From positions 1 through 61,097 of the forward strand of contig VAWU01000018.1 in NCBI GenBank assembly GCA_005888325.1: a stretch of 61,097 nt of DNA. The letters are read 5' to 3'. The position numbers were made by a program, and so were the translations under genes. Shown here in pieces: positions 52,668 to 61,097 of the stretch. How positions within the stretch are numbered: the first letter of the stretch is position 1; each line of letters opens with the position of its first letter. The DNA comes from Actinomycetota bacterium (GTDB lineage: Bacteria > Actinomycetota > Acidimicrobiia > Acidimicrobiales > AC-14). Under the pieces are notes generated by a model. It saw only the letters and a list, made by a program, of their open reading frames with translations. It was not told where the DNA came from and made no database searches.

Positions 52668-52752
52668 GCGAGCACCGAAGCGGAGCGGAGGAGCGCAGCT
52701 CTCAGCAAGCACAGCAGCCCGGCTCACCGCCACCGACGAAGGAGGTGGCCAG

Positions 52753-55239
52753 GTGAGTCCACGTCGCACCGCACCGCCCCCCGACGACGGCAACGGCGAG
52801 TCCGGTACCGGTTCGAGGTTCGGTTCGATCGAGCCGATCGAGCTCCAGGAGGAGATGGAGCGCTCCTTCCTCGACTACGCGATGTCGGTCATCGTCGAGC
52901 GGGCGCTGCCCGACGCGCGCGACGGCCTCAAGCCCGTGCATCGCCGCATCCTCTACGGCATGCTCGACGTGGGGGCTAGGAGCGACCGCCAGCACATGAA
53001 GTGCGCCCGGGTGACGGGACACGTGATGGGCAACTACCACCCGCACGGCCCGTCGGCGATCTACGACGCGCTCGCGCGCATGGTGCAGGACTTCAGCCTG
53101 AGGCACCCGTTGATCGACGGCCACGGCAACTTCGGGTCGCCCGACCACCCGCCGGCCGCCGAGCGCTACACCGAGTGCCGCCTCGCCACGCTCGCCAACG
53201 AGATGCTGGCGGGGATCGACGAGGAGACCGTCGACTTCGTCGACAACTACTCGGGTGAGTTCCGGGAGCCCGTCGTGCTGCCGAGCCGGTTCCCCAACCT
53301 GCTGGTCAACGGGAGTCAGGGCATCGCGGTCGGCATGGCCACCAACATCCCGCCCCACAACCTGGGCGAGGTCGTCGACGCCACCGTCCACCTCATCGAC
53401 CACCCCGACGCCACGCCCGACGACCTCATGCAGTTCGTCAAGGGCCCCGACTTCCCGACCGGAGCGCTCATCCTCGGGCGCGCCGGCATCCTCGACGCCT
53501 ACCGCACCGGCCGCGGCTCGATCCGCATGCGGGCCCGCGCCGAGATCGAGGAGGGCAAGAAGGGCACGTTCATCGTGGTCACCGAGCTGCCCTACCAGGC
53601 ATCGCCCGCGGCCATCCTCACCAAGATCGCCGACCTCGTCACCGCGCGCGAGCTCGACGGCGTCGCCGACATCAACGACGAGTCGTCCGGCAACAACACC
53701 CGCCTGGTCGTCAAGCTCAAGCGCGACGCCAACGCCAACGTCGTCCTCAACAACCTCTACAAGCACACCCCGCTGCAGACGAGCTTCGGCGTCAACATGG
53801 TTGCGCTCGACGACGGCGTGCCGCGCACCCTCAACCTGGTGCAGGCCCTCACGGCGTACGTGAGCCATCAGGTCGAGGTCATCACCCGCCGCTCCGAGCA
53901 CCGCCTGAAGGAGAAGCGTCGCCGCGCCCACATCGTCGAAGGCCTGATCAAGGCGCTCGACATGATCGACGCGATCATCACGCTCATTCGAGGATCCGAC
54001 GACAAGGCGTCGGCGCGCACCGGGCTGATGGCGGCCCCGTTCGAGTTCAGCGAGGTACAGGCCGAGCACATCCTCGACATGCAGCTGAGCCGCTTGACCC
54101 GGCTGGGCCGGAGCGACCTCGAGAGCGAGATGGCCAAGCTGCGCGCCGAGATCGACGAGCTCGAGGCCATCCTCAACGACGACGCCAAGCTGCGCGGCGT
54201 CATCAAGACCGAGCTCGGTGAGGTGCGCGACAAGTTCGCGACGCCGCGTCGCGCCGAGATCACCTACGACCCCGGCGAGATCGACCTCGAGGACCTGATC
54301 GACGACGAAGAGCTCGTCATCACCATGACCAAGGCGGGCTACGTGAAGTCCACCTCGGCCGGCGCCTTCCGCACGCAGGGCCGGGGCGGGCGCGGCGTGC
54401 AGGGCGCGCGGCTGAAGGAGGAAGACCTCGTCACCCGCATCATCCACACGACGGCGCACGCCTACCTGCTGTTCTTCTCGAACCGGGGCAAGGTCTACCG
54501 GCTCAAGGCGCACGAGATCCCGATGAAGGAGCGCACGGCGAAGGGCACCGCCATCGTCAACCTCCTGCCGCTCGCGCCCGACGAGCGCATCGAGGCGATC
54601 ATCGACACGCGGACCTACGAGACCGAGCGCCACCTGTTCTTCGCCACCCGGCTCGGGCACGTGAAGAAGACGCTCATGAGCGAGTACGACAAGAGCCGGC
54701 GCGAGGGCTTCATCGCCATCAACCTCAACGACGCCGACGAGCTCGTCCGGGTGATCCAGACCAGCGGCGACGACGACATCTTCATGGTGTCGCGCAATGG
54801 AATGACGATCCGCTTCAGCGAGGACGACGTGCGGCCCATGGGCCGCTCGGCCGCGGGCGTCCGCGGCATGCGCATGCGTCAGGGCGACGAGGTCGTGTCG
54901 TGCGACGTGGCCCGCGATGACGCGAGCATCCTCATCGTCACCGACGCGGGCTACGGCAAGCGCACACAACTCGAGAAGTTCAACCGCCAAGGACGCGGCG
55001 GCCAGGGCGTGCGCGGCATCAAGCTCACGGCCCGGCGCGGCTATGTCGTGGCTGCGTTGATGGTCGGCCTCGAGGACGAGATCTTCGGCATCTCCACCGG
55101 CGGCACCACGATCCGGGTGCCTGTGCGCGAGATCTCGTCGCAGGGCCGCGACGCCACCGGGGTCCGGGTGATGAACCTCGACGAGGGTCAGAGCGTGGCC
55201 GCGGTGGCCCCGATCCTCGCCGCCGACGAAAGCGACTGA
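52753..55239 (+). CDS. gyrA: DNA gyrase subunit A
   Basis: The 828-residue protein has the breakage-reunion domain with catalytic Tyr 139 ([10 protein letters not shown]), the QRDR segment [17 protein letters not shown], the coiled-coil gate, and the C-terminal beta-pinwheel with the GyrA-box [10 protein letters not shown]. The residue equal to E. coli Asp 82 is Pro 100, while Ser 83 and Asp 87 equivalents are kept (Ser 101, Asp 105). GTG 52753 follows an AAGGAGG site. A GCCCGC/GCGGGC hairpin lies just after the stop (55242-55256). Confidence 0.97.
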   Translation: MSPRRTAPPPDDGNGESGTGSRFGSIEPIELQEEMERSFLDYAMSVIVERALPDARDGLKPVHRRILYGMLDVGARSDRQHMKCARVTGHVMGNYHPHGPSAIYDALARMVQDFSLRHPLIDGHGNFGSPDHPPAAERYTECRLATLANEMLAGIDEETVDFVDNYSGEFREPVVLPSRFPNLLVNGSQGIAVGMATNIPPHNLGEVVDATVHLIDHPDATPDDLMQFVKGPDFPTGALILGRAGILDAYRTGRGSIRMRARAEIEEGKKGTFIVVTELPYQASPAAILTKIADLVTARELDGVADINDESSGNNTRLVVKLKRDANANVVLNNLYKHTPLQTSFGVNMVALDDGVPRTLNLVQALTAYVSHQVEVITRRSEHRLKEKRRRAHIVEGLIKALDMIDAIITLIRGSDDKASARTGLMAAPFEFSEVQAEHILDMQLSRLTRLGRSDLESEMAKLRAEIDELEAILNDDAKLRGVIKTELGEVRDKFATPRRAEITYDPGEIDLEDLIDDEELVITMTKAGYVKSTSAGAFRTQGRGGRGVQGARLKEEDLVTRIIHTTAHAYLLFFSNRGKVYRLKAHEIPMKERTAKGTAIVNLLPLAPDERIEAIIDTRTYETERHLFFATRLGHVKKTLMSEYDKSRREGFIAINLNDADELVRVIQTSGDDDIFMVSRNGMTIRFSEDDVRPMGRSAAGVRGMRMRQGDEVVSCDVARDDASILIVTDAGYGKRTQLEKFNRQGRGGQGVRGIKLTARRGYVVAALMVGLEDEIFGISTGGTTIRVPVREISSQGRDATGVRVMNLDEGQSVAAVAPILAADESD

Positions 55240-55241
55240 TC

Positions 55242-55256
55242 GCCCGCCTGGCGGGC
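55242..55256 (+). terminator. small hairpin after gyrA
   Basis: GCCCGC and GCGGGC pair around CTG three bases after the gyrA stop. There is no T-run; it may stop or pause transcription. Confidence 0.4.
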
Positions 55257-55304
55257 AACACCACCGCTTCCCCGCAACGTGCAAACGCGCCCGAGGAGGC
55301 GACG

Positions 55305-55631
55305 ATGAACGAAGCGGAGCGCGGGTCGGTGCTGCCGCTGCTGGCGGTGGTGCTGTTGTTGGCGGCAACCCTGGTCGTGGCCATCGGTCGGCTCGGTGAG
55401 GCGGCCGTCGCCCGGGCCCACGCACGCGCCGCCGCCGATGCGGCCGCGCTCGCGGGTGCCGCCGGGAGCAGGGCGGCGGCGACCACGCTGGCCGAGGCCA
55501 ACGGCGCCCGCGTGCTGACCTACGAGCCTCGCGGGCGCGATGTGCGTGTCACGGTGCAGTGGGGTGTGGCGCGTGCGACCGCACGCGCCCGCGCCGCGGG
55601 GTGGTCCGAACGCCGGAGTGGCGGACGGTAG
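55305..55631 (+). CDS. TadE/TadG-like secreted pilus-associated protein
   Basis: The 108-residue protein starts NEAERGSVLPLLAVVLLLAA, the TadE/G-like N-terminal block with a Gly before the membrane helix, and continues AVARAHARAAADAAALAGAA, the Ala-rich stretch typical of Flp-pilus TadE-like proteins. The external part is short. No other pilus gene lies near, so its partners are elsewhere. It follows gyrA by 65 bases. Confidence 0.78.
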   Translation: MNEAERGSVLPLLAVVLLLAATLVVAIGRLGEAAVARAHARAAADAAALAGAAGSRAAATTLAEANGARVLTYEPRGRDVRVTVQWGVARATARARAAGWSERRSGGR

Positions 55632-55666
55632 GGTCGGGGCGCCGGTCCCACACGAGGAGCCAACGT

Positions 55667-56098
55667 TTGCCGCAAGGTCGCCGGGTCCGCCGCGTCATTC
55701 GCAAAGTCGATCCGTGGACCGTGCTGCGGTTCTCGGTGTTGTTCTACCTCAGCATCCTCTTGGTGGTGCTGGTTGCGGGCTTCGCGCTCTGGGAGGTCGC
55801 CTCGGCGACCGGTGTGCGCGACAACGCGGAGAACTTCGTGGGCGAGCTCGTCGGGGCCGGCCCGGCCACCGACGCCGCCGGCGCCGCCCAGTCGACTGCC
55901 AACAGCCAGGACAACAACTACCGGTTCCGGGGCGGCCGGATCCTCGAAGCTTCGGCACTCGGCGGCCTGGTGCTCGTGGTGGTCGGCACCGGCGCGAACG
56001 TGTTGCTGGTCGTCCTCTACAACCTGATCAGCGATGTCGTCGGCGGGGTCGAGGTCACCGTGCTCGAAGAGGACACTTCATCGCGTCCCGTCATCTGA
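55667..56098 (+). CDS. DUF3566 membrane protein (Rv0007-like)
   Basis: From a TTG at 55667, seven bases after a GAGGAG site, the protein has 143 residues. It shows the DUF3566 pattern: RRVIRKVDPWTVLRFSVLFY, then the helix LSILLVVLVAGFALWEVASA, an external loop, and the second helix ALGGLVLVVVGTGANVLLVV, ending YNLISDVVGGVEVTVLEED. In mycobacteria it lies after gyrA and before tRNA-Ile, as here. Function unknown. Upstream GTGs are in frame but have no ribosome site. Confidence 0.9.
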   Translation: MPQGRRVRRVIRKVDPWTVLRFSVLFYLSILLVVLVAGFALWEVASATGVRDNAENFVGELVGAGPATDAAGAAQSTANSQDNNYRFRGGRILEASALGGLVLVVVGTGANVLLVVLYNLISDVVGGVEVTVLEEDTSSRPVI

Positions 56099-56125
56099 GC
56101 CGACTACCCTGAGCGACCGTCGTCG

Positions 56126-56199
56126 GGGGCTATAGCTCAGCCGGTTAGAGCGCATCCCTGATAAGGATGAGGTCGCTGGTTCGATTCCAGCTAGCCCCA
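56126..56199 (+). tRNA. ileT: tRNA-Ile (GAT anticodon)
   Basis: The 74-base cloverleaf has acceptor arms GGGGCTA and TAGCCCC, D-arm TAGCTCAGCCGGTTAGAGC, anticodon arm CATCCCTGATAAGGATG with anticodon GAT, T-arm GCTGGTTCGATTCCAGC and discriminator A. CCA is not encoded and is added by the enzyme at 26020-27411. A TACCCT box lies about 18 bases upstream (56106-56111). Confidence 0.97.
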
Positions 56200-56200
56200 C

Positions 56201-56338
56201 GTGAAAGTGATCCGTCGAGCCATGTTGGCGTTGGGAGTTGCCGGTCTCATCGCGGGTGCACTGCGCCTTCGCGGGCGCGGAGGAGTGCCACCGCAGGGCG
56301 GCGGTTGGCGCGAGCTCTCCGGGCCGGACTTCCGATAG
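56201..56338 (+). CDS. 45-residue small membrane protein, unknown function
   Basis: The frame begins GTG AAA one base after the tRNA and gives MKVIRRAMLALGVAGLIAGA, then LRLRGRGGVPPQGGGWRELS and GPDFR. It has a basic start, one short hydrophobic helix and a Pro/Gly/Trp tail. The PPQGGGWREL ending looks like conserved small actinobacterial proteins I recall, but I cannot name a family. The codon bias is normal for coding here. Confidence 0.5.
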   Translation: MKVIRRAMLALGVAGLIAGALRLRGRGGVPPQGGGWRELSGPDFR

Positions 56339-56349
56339 GCGCGAGAGGC

Positions 56350-57351
56350 ATGCGCGCGGTCATCGTCGGCGCAGGCGCGGTGGGCGGGCGCGCCGCCCGC
56401 CAGCTCCTGTCGACGGGCCCCCTCGACGACCTGGCGCTCGTCGAGTCCCAGACGGCGCGTGCGTCCGACGTCGTGGGCGCGCTCGGCGAGCCCGCGCGTC
56501 ACGTGTCGTCCGCCGCCGAGGCCATCGACGGCGCCGACGTCATGTTGCTCACTGCGCCCGTGGCCCAGCGCCCGCTGGCCGAGGCGGCACTGGAGGTGGG
56601 GGCCCACGTCGTCTCCGTCACCGACTCGGTGGGGGAGATCCGCGCACTGCTCGAGCTGGACAGCGAGGCACGCGAGCGGGGGCTGCACATCGTGCTGGGC
56701 GCGGGGTTCTCGCCCGGCCTGTCGTGCGTGCTGGCCGCGCACGCGGCATCCGAGTTCGACGCGGTCGAGGAGATCCACGTCGCCAAGCTCGGCACGGGTG
56801 GTCCCGCATGTGCGCGCGAGCACCATCGCGCCCTCGGCGACCATGCTTTCGAGTGGCGCGACGGCACCTGGATGCGGCGCCCCGGGGGCTCCGGCCGCGA
56901 GCTGTGCTGGTTCCCCGAACCGGTGGGTGGAGTCGACTGCTACCGGGCCGCATTGCCGGATCCGCTGTTGTTGCTGCCGAGCTTCCCGGGGGTGCGAAGG
57001 GTGACCGCGCACCTCGGAGCCAACCGTCGCGACCGGCTGACGGCCCGCCTGCCGATGTTGCGACCGCCGCACCCCGAGGGCGGCCTCGGCGCGCTGCGCG
57101 TCGAGGTGCGCGGACGGCAGGGCAGCGGGCGCGACGAATGCGTGCTCGGCGTCGTCGATCGCCCCGCGATGGCCGCGGGCGCGGTGGTGGCTCTGGCCGC
57201 CCGCTGGGCCGTCGACGGCCGCTTGCTGCGGCCGGGTGCGGCCGGGTTGGCTGCCCTCGTCGAGCCGATCCCGTTCCTCGCCGCGCTCGCCGAACGCGGC
57301 GTGCGCGCGGCTGCGTTCGAAGGTGAGGCGGCGTCGCGCGCGACGGCTTGA
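56350..57351 (+). CDS. saccharopine-dehydrogenase-like NAD(P)-dependent oxidoreductase
   Basis: The 333-residue protein starts MRAVIVGAGAVGGRAARQLL, a Rossmann GxGxxG loop, with VVSVTDSVGEIRALLELDSE and IVLGAGFSPGLSCVLAAHA, the blocks of the Sacchrp_dh_NADP family. The C-terminal part is the substrate domain and holds a Cys-rich patch (GPACAREHHRAL, GRELCWFPEPVGG). Activity and substrate are unknown. A GCGAGAGGC site precedes the ATG at 56350. Confidence 0.82.
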   Translation: MRAVIVGAGAVGGRAARQLLSTGPLDDLALVESQTARASDVVGALGEPARHVSSAAEAIDGADVMLLTAPVAQRPLAEAALEVGAHVVSVTDSVGEIRALLELDSEARERGLHIVLGAGFSPGLSCVLAAHAASEFDAVEEIHVAKLGTGGPACAREHHRALGDHAFEWRDGTWMRRPGGSGRELCWFPEPVGGVDCYRAALPDPLLLLPSFPGVRRVTAHLGANRRDRLTARLPMLRPPHPEGGLGALRVEVRGRQGSGRDECVLGVVDRPAMAAGAVVALAARWAVDGRLLRPGAAGLAALVEPIPFLAALAERGVRAAAFEGEAASRATA

Positions 57352-57363
57352 CGGCTTGACGCC

Positions 57364-58239
57364 TCAACGCACGAGTCGCGACAGGCGGCGGTCCGCGAGC
57401 ACCTTTCCACCGGTCTGACACGTGGGGCAGTACGTCACCTCGTGCGACTCGTACGAGACACGCCGGAGATCGGCTCCGCACACGGGGCAGGGCTGGCCGT
57501 AGCGCCCGTGCACGACCCAATGGTCGCCCACCTTGGGGGGCAGACCGCCCGTACGTTTGCGCTCCGCCTCCAGCCCTTCGGCGAGGACCTCGTGGATCGC
57601 CGCAACGAGCCGGTCGCGCTCGTCGCTGGAGAGGCCGGCGAGCGTGGCGTACGGCGAGAGGCGGGCCCGGTGCAGGATGTCGTCGGAGTATCCCCTGCCG
57701 ACCCCGGCCACCGAACGCTGGTCCCGAAGGATCGTGTGGACGCGCCGGGTATCGTCGCCGGTACGGACGATGTCGGTGAACTCGTCGGAGAGCACGTCGG
57801 GGCCGAGTCGGTCGAGCGGTCCGGGGTCGGCGGCCGCCAGCACCCACCAGCCCGCCTTCCGCTCGGTACCGAACTCCTTCACGAGCACGCTCGGACGACC
57901 GGCGAAGCGTAGGCGCACGACGCCGTTCTTGGGTCGCGTCGCCTTGGGCGGGTCCTCCACGTCGACCCTCCCGCCCTGCGACAGGTGCAGGAGCAGCCGC
58001 AGGGCGGGCTCGGAGCCCTGCTCGCGGCCTCCGGGGCCGGCCGGGCCCGCGAAAGCGAACACGAGGAACTTCCCGCGCCGGCCCACCTCGACGAGGTCGC
58101 GTCCCACGAGTGCCTCGGGCGCAGGGTCGTAGGTCTTCAGCGCCGAGAACTGGAGGGCGGTGGCGCCCTCGAAGCGCGCGCCGGCGAGGACGGCGTCGAG
58201 CCGCTCGGCCAAGGCCTGCACCTCAGGCAGCTCGGGCAC
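57364..58239 (-). CDS. Fpg/Nei family DNA glycosylase
   Basis: The 291-residue protein has the catalytic N-terminus [10 protein letters not shown] (Pro 2, Glu 3), the beta-strand Lys in [12 protein letters not shown], the helix-two-turn-helix [20 protein letters not shown], and a zinc finger with [14 protein letters not shown] and [12 protein letters not shown]. It removes oxidised bases and cuts the backbone. MPELPEV and the QTGGK end place it with Fpg-like enzymes rather than MPEGDT-type Nei. It is complete. The GTG start has a TAGGGT box six bases upstream. Confidence 0.93.
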   Translation of the reverse strand: MPELPEVQALAERLDAVLAGARFEGATALQFSALKTYDPAPEALVGRDLVEVGRRGKFLVFAFAGPAGPGGREQGSEPALRLLLHLSQGGRVDVEDPPKATRPKNGVVRLRFAGRPSVLVKEFGTERKAGWWVLAAADPGPLDRLGPDVLSDEFTDIVRTGDDTRRVHTILRDQRSVAGVGRGYSDDILHRARLSPYATLAGLSSDERDRLVAAIHEVLAEGLEAERKRTGGLPPKVGDHWVVHGRYGQPCPVCGADLRRVSYESHEVTYCPTCQTGGKVLADRRLSRLVR

Positions 58240-58245
58240 GGGCCT

Positions 58246-58251
58246 ACCCTA
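58246..58251 (-). promoter_or_regulatory. -10 box TAGGGT, leaderless arrangement, glycosylase gene
   Basis: On the minus strand TAGGGT ends six bases before the GTG at 58239. Confidence 0.55.
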
Positions 58252-58390
58252 ACCGTCGGACCTATGGCCGATCCCCAAGCCGGGCGTTATCGTACGGATC
58301 AACACATACGGCAGTGAGGGGGGCACAAATCGTGCGGGTCGAGGGGCCCGCGCCGCCCAGCCGACCGTGTCGGCCGGGTGCACGAGACTC

Positions 58391-59041
58391 ATGTTCCGAC
58401 CGACATCCCGACGGAGCTACCCGCGTGGCCTCGTGACGGCCAGCGGCCTGACGCTGTGCGCGCTCGGGCTGCTCCTGTGGGCCGGCACCGCGCTCGCGGC
58501 CGGCACGCCCGCGAACTCGGTCGGTGCCGCGTCCACGACGTCGGTGCCCGACACCACCACGAGCGTGCCCGACACCACGCCGACGACGCAGCCCCCTCCT
58601 CCTACGACGCAGCCACCGCCTCCGCCGACGCAGCCACCCCCACCGCCGACGCAACCACCCGCGACCGCCCCCGCGCAGACGCCGGCGCCGGCTCCCCTGC
58701 CATCACCCCGCCGGCCGGGCGCGGCGAGCGCACAGACTCAACCGGCAGCCACCGCACTTGTCCCCACGCCGCCCACCTCGGCGCCGGTGGCCGCGTCGCT
58801 CCCGCCGCCGTTGGTGCTGGGATCCACGCTCTCGGTGCCCGACTCGGTCGCAGTCTTCGCCCTGGCGGCCACCACCCGCTCCACGCTCCCGCCCAACTTC
58901 GACGAAGTGCAGCCGGTGTCTGCGTACGTGCCGCCGACCGGGTTCTCGCCGAGCGACGTGCTGGTGCTGGCGCTCGCGGCCATTGCCGGCTTCGGGCTGG
59001 TCGCATGGGAGGTCGTCGAGGAGTCGCAATGGTCAACCTAG
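58391..59041 (+). CDS. Pro/Thr-rich surface protein with membrane segments at both ends
   Basis: From ATG 58391 the protein has 216 residues. A signal-like helix (LTLCALGLLLWAGTALAAG, about 21-39) is followed by about 60 residues of Thr/Pro repeats (VPDTTTSVPDTT, then blocks of TQPPPPP), an Ala/Pro-rich part and a C-terminal helix (DVLVLALAAIAGFGLVAWEV) with a short tail. The build is that of a rod-like wall-spanning anchor, with no LPXTG motif. Function unknown; it is easily taken as real because the codon use and helices agree. GTG 58367 is an alternative start. Confidence 0.7.
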   Translation: MFRPTSRRSYPRGLVTASGLTLCALGLLLWAGTALAAGTPANSVGAASTTSVPDTTTSVPDTTPTTQPPPPTTQPPPPPTQPPPPPTQPPATAPAQTPAPAPLPSPRRPGAASAQTQPAATALVPTPPTSAPVAASLPPPLVLGSTLSVPDSVAVFALAATTRSTLPPNFDEVQPVSAYVPPTGFSPSDVLVLALAAIAGFGLVAWEVVEESQWST

Positions 59042-59926
59042 GTAACGGCTGAACCAGTCGAGCACGTCGCGATACGCGTCGGCGGCAGCCGTCGCGTTGT
59101 AGCGAGCGCCCGTGTCGTTGAAGAACCCGTGGTCGGCGCCCGGGAACGTCCGCACCTCATAGGTGAGCCCCGCTCTGCGCAGCGCGGACACGGCGGTGTC
59201 ACGCGTGGCGTTGACTCGACCGTCGAGCTCGCCGTAGATCGCGAGCACGGCGGCTCTGGAGCGCGAGAAGTCCGGCGCATCTGGAGCGGGCCCGTAGAAC
59301 GGAATCGCGACGGCGACGCGCGGCTCTCCCGCGGCGAGCAGCCGCCAGGTGAGGCCGCCGCCGAAGCAGAACCCCACGACGGCGAGCTTGGCGCCCGGAG
59401 CTCGGCGTTCGAGCTCGTCGAGACCGAGCCGCATGTCGGCGAGCAACCGGTCCTCGGGGCTTCCGGTCAGGATCGAGATGACCTTGCCCTGATCGCCCAC
59501 GGTGCGGGTGCCGTCGGGTACCAGGTCGACGGTGATCGCGGAGTAGCCGTCGCCCGCCAGGCGGCCGGTGAGCGAGCGGAAGTGATCGGTGAGGCCGAAG
59601 ATCTCGTGGACGAGCAGCACCGCGCCCTTCGGCTTCGCCGCCGCCGCGAACACCGCCTGCCGGCCCGAGACGACGATCGACTCGACCTCCGCACCGCCCG
59701 GAGGGGTCGCGATCGTCGTGGTCGACGTCGAGCGCGCGCCGGCCCGCGATGTGCCCGAGCTCTTACCGGCAGTGTCATCGCCTCCGCCGCACGCGGCCAG
59801 CAGGGCACCGGCGCTGACGGTGCCGAGCCCGATCAGGCCCAACCGGCGCAACGCCTCACGGCGGGAGATGAGTCCGTCCGCGCAGTCGGTCGCGATCTCC
59901 CCGGCGACGTAGTCGTGCAGGTCCAC
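59033..59926 (-). CDS. Tat-exported dienelactone-hydrolase-family lipoprotein
   Basis: The 297-residue protein starts at GTG 59926. It has a twin-arginine signal (SRREALRRLG, 21-30) and a lipobox LAAC (Cys 46), so it is probably exported folded and lipidated. The enzyme part has the DLH triad: Cys 186 (GFCFGGG), Asp 234 (GELDGRV) and His 265 (GADHGF), and the Glu of HEIFG. DLH enzymes open enol-lactones; the substrate here is not known. It diverges from the pirin gene across 130 bases. A TAGCGT box lies eight bases upstream. Confidence 0.9.
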   Translation of the reverse strand: MDLHDYVAGEIATDCADGLISRREALRRLGLIGLGTVSAGALLAACGGGDDTAGKSSGTSRAGARSTSTTTIATPPGGAEVESIVVSGRQAVFAAAAKPKGAVLLVHEIFGLTDHFRSLTGRLAGDGYSAITVDLVPDGTRTVGDQGKVISILTGSPEDRLLADMRLGLDELERRAPGAKLAVVGFCFGGGLTWRLLAAGEPRVAVAIPFYGPAPDAPDFSRSRAAVLAIYGELDGRVNATRDTAVSALRRAGLTYEVRTFPGADHGFFNDTGARYNATAAADAYRDVLDWFSRYLG

Positions 59927-59934
59927 GCCAGGGC

Positions 59935-59940
59935 ACGCTA
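59935..59940 (-). promoter_or_regulatory. -10 box TAGCGT, near-leaderless arrangement, hydrolase gene
   Basis: On the minus strand TAGCGT ends eight bases before the GTG at 59926. Confidence 0.45.
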
Positions 59941-60056
59941 CCGCCGTCGTTCGAGCAGGAACGGTGGCGAGCAGCGGCGCGATGCGACAGAGGAACAAGG
60001 CCAACGTCGGCAGGGTTTCAATTCGAAGTTGATCGCGCGACCGTCAGGAGCGACCG

Positions 60057-61031
60057 ATGCCAGCCGTCACCGCCGACACCCTCACGCTTCCTCGCCTTCC
60101 CGAGCCCGCCCCGGGCGCCCACGAGCGGCCGGTCGCGCGGGTCACGACCGCGCCGAGCGGCTTCGAGGGAGAGGGCTTTCCCGTTCGGCGCGCCTTCGCC
60201 GGTGTGCCGCTCGAGGAGCTCGACCCGTTCGTCCACATGGACCAGATGGGTGCCGTCGACTACGGGCCCGGCGAACCCAAGGGCACGCCGTGGCACCCCC
60301 ACCGTGGGTTCGAGACCGTGACCTACATCATTGACGGCACCCTCCAGCACCAGGACTCGCACGGCGGCGGGGGCGTCATCACCGACGGCGCCACCCAGTG
60401 GATGACCGCGGGCGGCGGCATCCTCCACATCGAGACGCCGCCGGAGAAGCTCGTGGTGAGCGGGGGCCTCTTCCATGGCCTGCAGCTCTGGGTCAACCTG
60501 CCGGCGGCGGACAAGCTGGTGGAGCCGCGCTACCAGAACCTGGAGGGCGAGCAGGTCACCCTTCTGTCGTCGGCCGACGGAGGCGCCCTCGTGCGGGTCG
60601 TCGCCGGTGAGGTGGGTGGTCACTCGGGCCCGGGCGCGACGCACACGCCGATCACGTTCGTCCATGCCACGATCGCTCCCGGCGCGCGCTTCCAACTGCC
60701 CTGGCGCGAGGACTTCAACGCTCTCGTGTATGTGCTCGCCGGCTCCGGCCGGGTGGGTCCCGACGGCCGCCCCGTTTCCGGCGGCCAGCTGGTCGTGTTC
60801 GGCGCCGGTGACCATCTGCAGATCACCGCGGACGAGCACCAGGAGGCGGCCAACGCGGCCCTCGAGGTCATCGTCCTCGGCGGCCGACCGATCGGTGAGC
60901 CCGTGGCGTGGTACGGCCCCTTCGTCATGAATACCAAGGCCGAGGTTGCGACGGCCGTCGAGGACTTCCGGGCCGGCCGCTTCGGTGAGATCCCGCCCGG
61001 CGCGCTGATGCCGCACGTGGCGCGCGACTGA
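60057..61031 (+). CDS. pirin family protein
   Basis: The 324-residue bicupin has the pirin metal site: His 80 and His 82 (WHPHRGFETVTY), and His 124 and Glu 126 (GGGILHIETPP). It starts with a short tail followed by VRRAFAGVPLEELDPFVHMD. The C-terminal cupin is LPWREDFNALVYVLAGSGRV. Pirins are metal-dependent quercetinases or redox-sensitive cofactors; the role here is open. ATG 60057 has an AGGAG site. The gene is divergent from the dienelactone hydrolase. Confidence 0.93.
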   Translation: MPAVTADTLTLPRLPEPAPGAHERPVARVTTAPSGFEGEGFPVRRAFAGVPLEELDPFVHMDQMGAVDYGPGEPKGTPWHPHRGFETVTYIIDGTLQHQDSHGGGGVITDGATQWMTAGGGILHIETPPEKLVVSGGLFHGLQLWVNLPAADKLVEPRYQNLEGEQVTLLSSADGGALVRVVAGEVGGHSGPGATHTPITFVHATIAPGARFQLPWREDFNALVYVLAGSGRVGPDGRPVSGGQLVVFGAGDHLQITADEHQEAANAALEVIVLGGRPIGEPVAWYGPFVMNTKAEVATAVEDFRAGRFGEIPPGALMPHVARD

Positions 61032-61078
61032 CTGCGAGAATCGCGCTCGGCGACGATCATCGAGCTGGCGAGGGAGAC

Positions 61079-61097
61079 GTGGTGGGCAGAGAGCTTG
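61079..61097 (+). CDS. possible start of a further gene, cut by the window edge
   Basis: GAGGGAGAC precedes a GTG-GTG pair at 61079-61084, which could open the next reading frame. Only six codons are visible, so no product can be named. Confidence 0.25.

Noticed and set aside
52702-55425. A 907-residue minus-strand frame opposite gyrA.
   Set aside because: It is the antisense of gyrA in high-GC DNA; gyrA is certain.
55559-55666. A DUF3566 protein starting at the upstream GTG 55559.
   Set aside because: It would overlap the TadE-like gene, has no ribosome site, and the extra residues are Arg-rich shadow sequence; TTG 55667 has a GAGGAG site.
60016-60032. A near-palindrome around TTCGAA in the pirin promoter region.
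   Set aside because: The arms are off by one base and do not pair well enough to call an operator.

Overview
The window is high-GC DNA from an actinobacterium, probably a member of the Acidimicrobiia. It carries the chromosome-origin neighbourhood rpmH-dnaA-dnaN-recF-dciA-gyrB-gyrA-tRNA-Ile and, upstream of it, the flank trxA-cwlM-parB-parA-rsmG-jag-yidC-yidD-rnpA. Several blocks follow the gene order of Mycobacterium tuberculosis around its origin: pcnA, the DUF6049 protein, murJ, sigM, trxB, trxA and cwlM on one side, and rpsF-ssb-rpsR-rplI-dnaB with the DUF5318, PadR and inositol-phosphate synthase genes on the other. The class assignment is inference from gene content; no 16S gene is present.

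Layout. Bases 1-3800 hold accessory enzymes: a VOC protein cut by the window edge, a frameshifted FAD oxidoreductase, a GNAT, a YceH protein and a Cys-rich protein. Bases 3.8-13.3 kb look like a cell-surface polymer locus: a large membrane protein, a GT-C glycosyltransferase, two paralogous GT2-methyltransferase fusions flanking an O-acyltransferase, and a cobalamin-type radical SAM enzyme. Bases 13.4-17.3 kb hold a DMT transporter, a secreted protein, a second VOC protein and an alpha/beta hydrolase. Bases 17.3-25.2 kb are the replication/ribosome block (dnaB, rplI, rpsR, ssb, rpsF), a GC-rich tandem-repeat array, panB, and the padR-ino1 operon. Bases 25.3-34.4 kb hold a methyltransferase, the CCA-adding enzyme, a lone PilT, a divergent HDAC-like/GNAT pair, DUF6049 and murJ. 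Bases 34.4-41 kb hold degV, a transmembrane Ser/Thr kinase, an ECF sigma/anti-sigma pair, trxB, trxA and a CwlM-like pseudo-amidase. Bases 41-46.1 kb are the leftward parB-to-rpmH operon with a parS site; bases 46.2-56.2 kb are the rightward dnaA-to-gyrA run with the likely oriC. Bases 56.2-61.1 kb hold an oxidoreductase, an Fpg-type glycosylase, a Pro/Thr-rich surface protein, a Tat-exported dienelactone hydrolase and a pirin.

Genes working together. The origin block couples replication initiation (dnaA, dnaN, recF, dciA, gyrase), segregation (parA, parB, parS) and membrane/RNA maturation (yidC, yidD, jag, rnpA, rsmG). The murJ-kinase-sigma-thioredoxin-cwlM run links peptidoglycan precursor control with thiol stress; a GGAAT-N18-GTT element in front of trxA fits a SigR-type promoter. 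Inositol synthesis is probably controlled by PadR through a perfect 8-1-8 inverted repeat lying on the padR-ino1 promoter. A 16-bp palindrome matching the actinobacterial LexA box lies upstream of dnaB.

Two cross-cutting features stand out. Thirteen genes have a TANNNT hexamer exactly 6-8 bases before the start codon, the architecture of leaderless mRNAs. Three genes (sigma factor, rsmG, rnpA) lack an ATG/GTG/TTG start where their families should begin and seem to use ATT or CTG. The most unusual DNA is the 87-bp repeat array at 20697-21160, in which each full unit carries two GC-rich hairpins.
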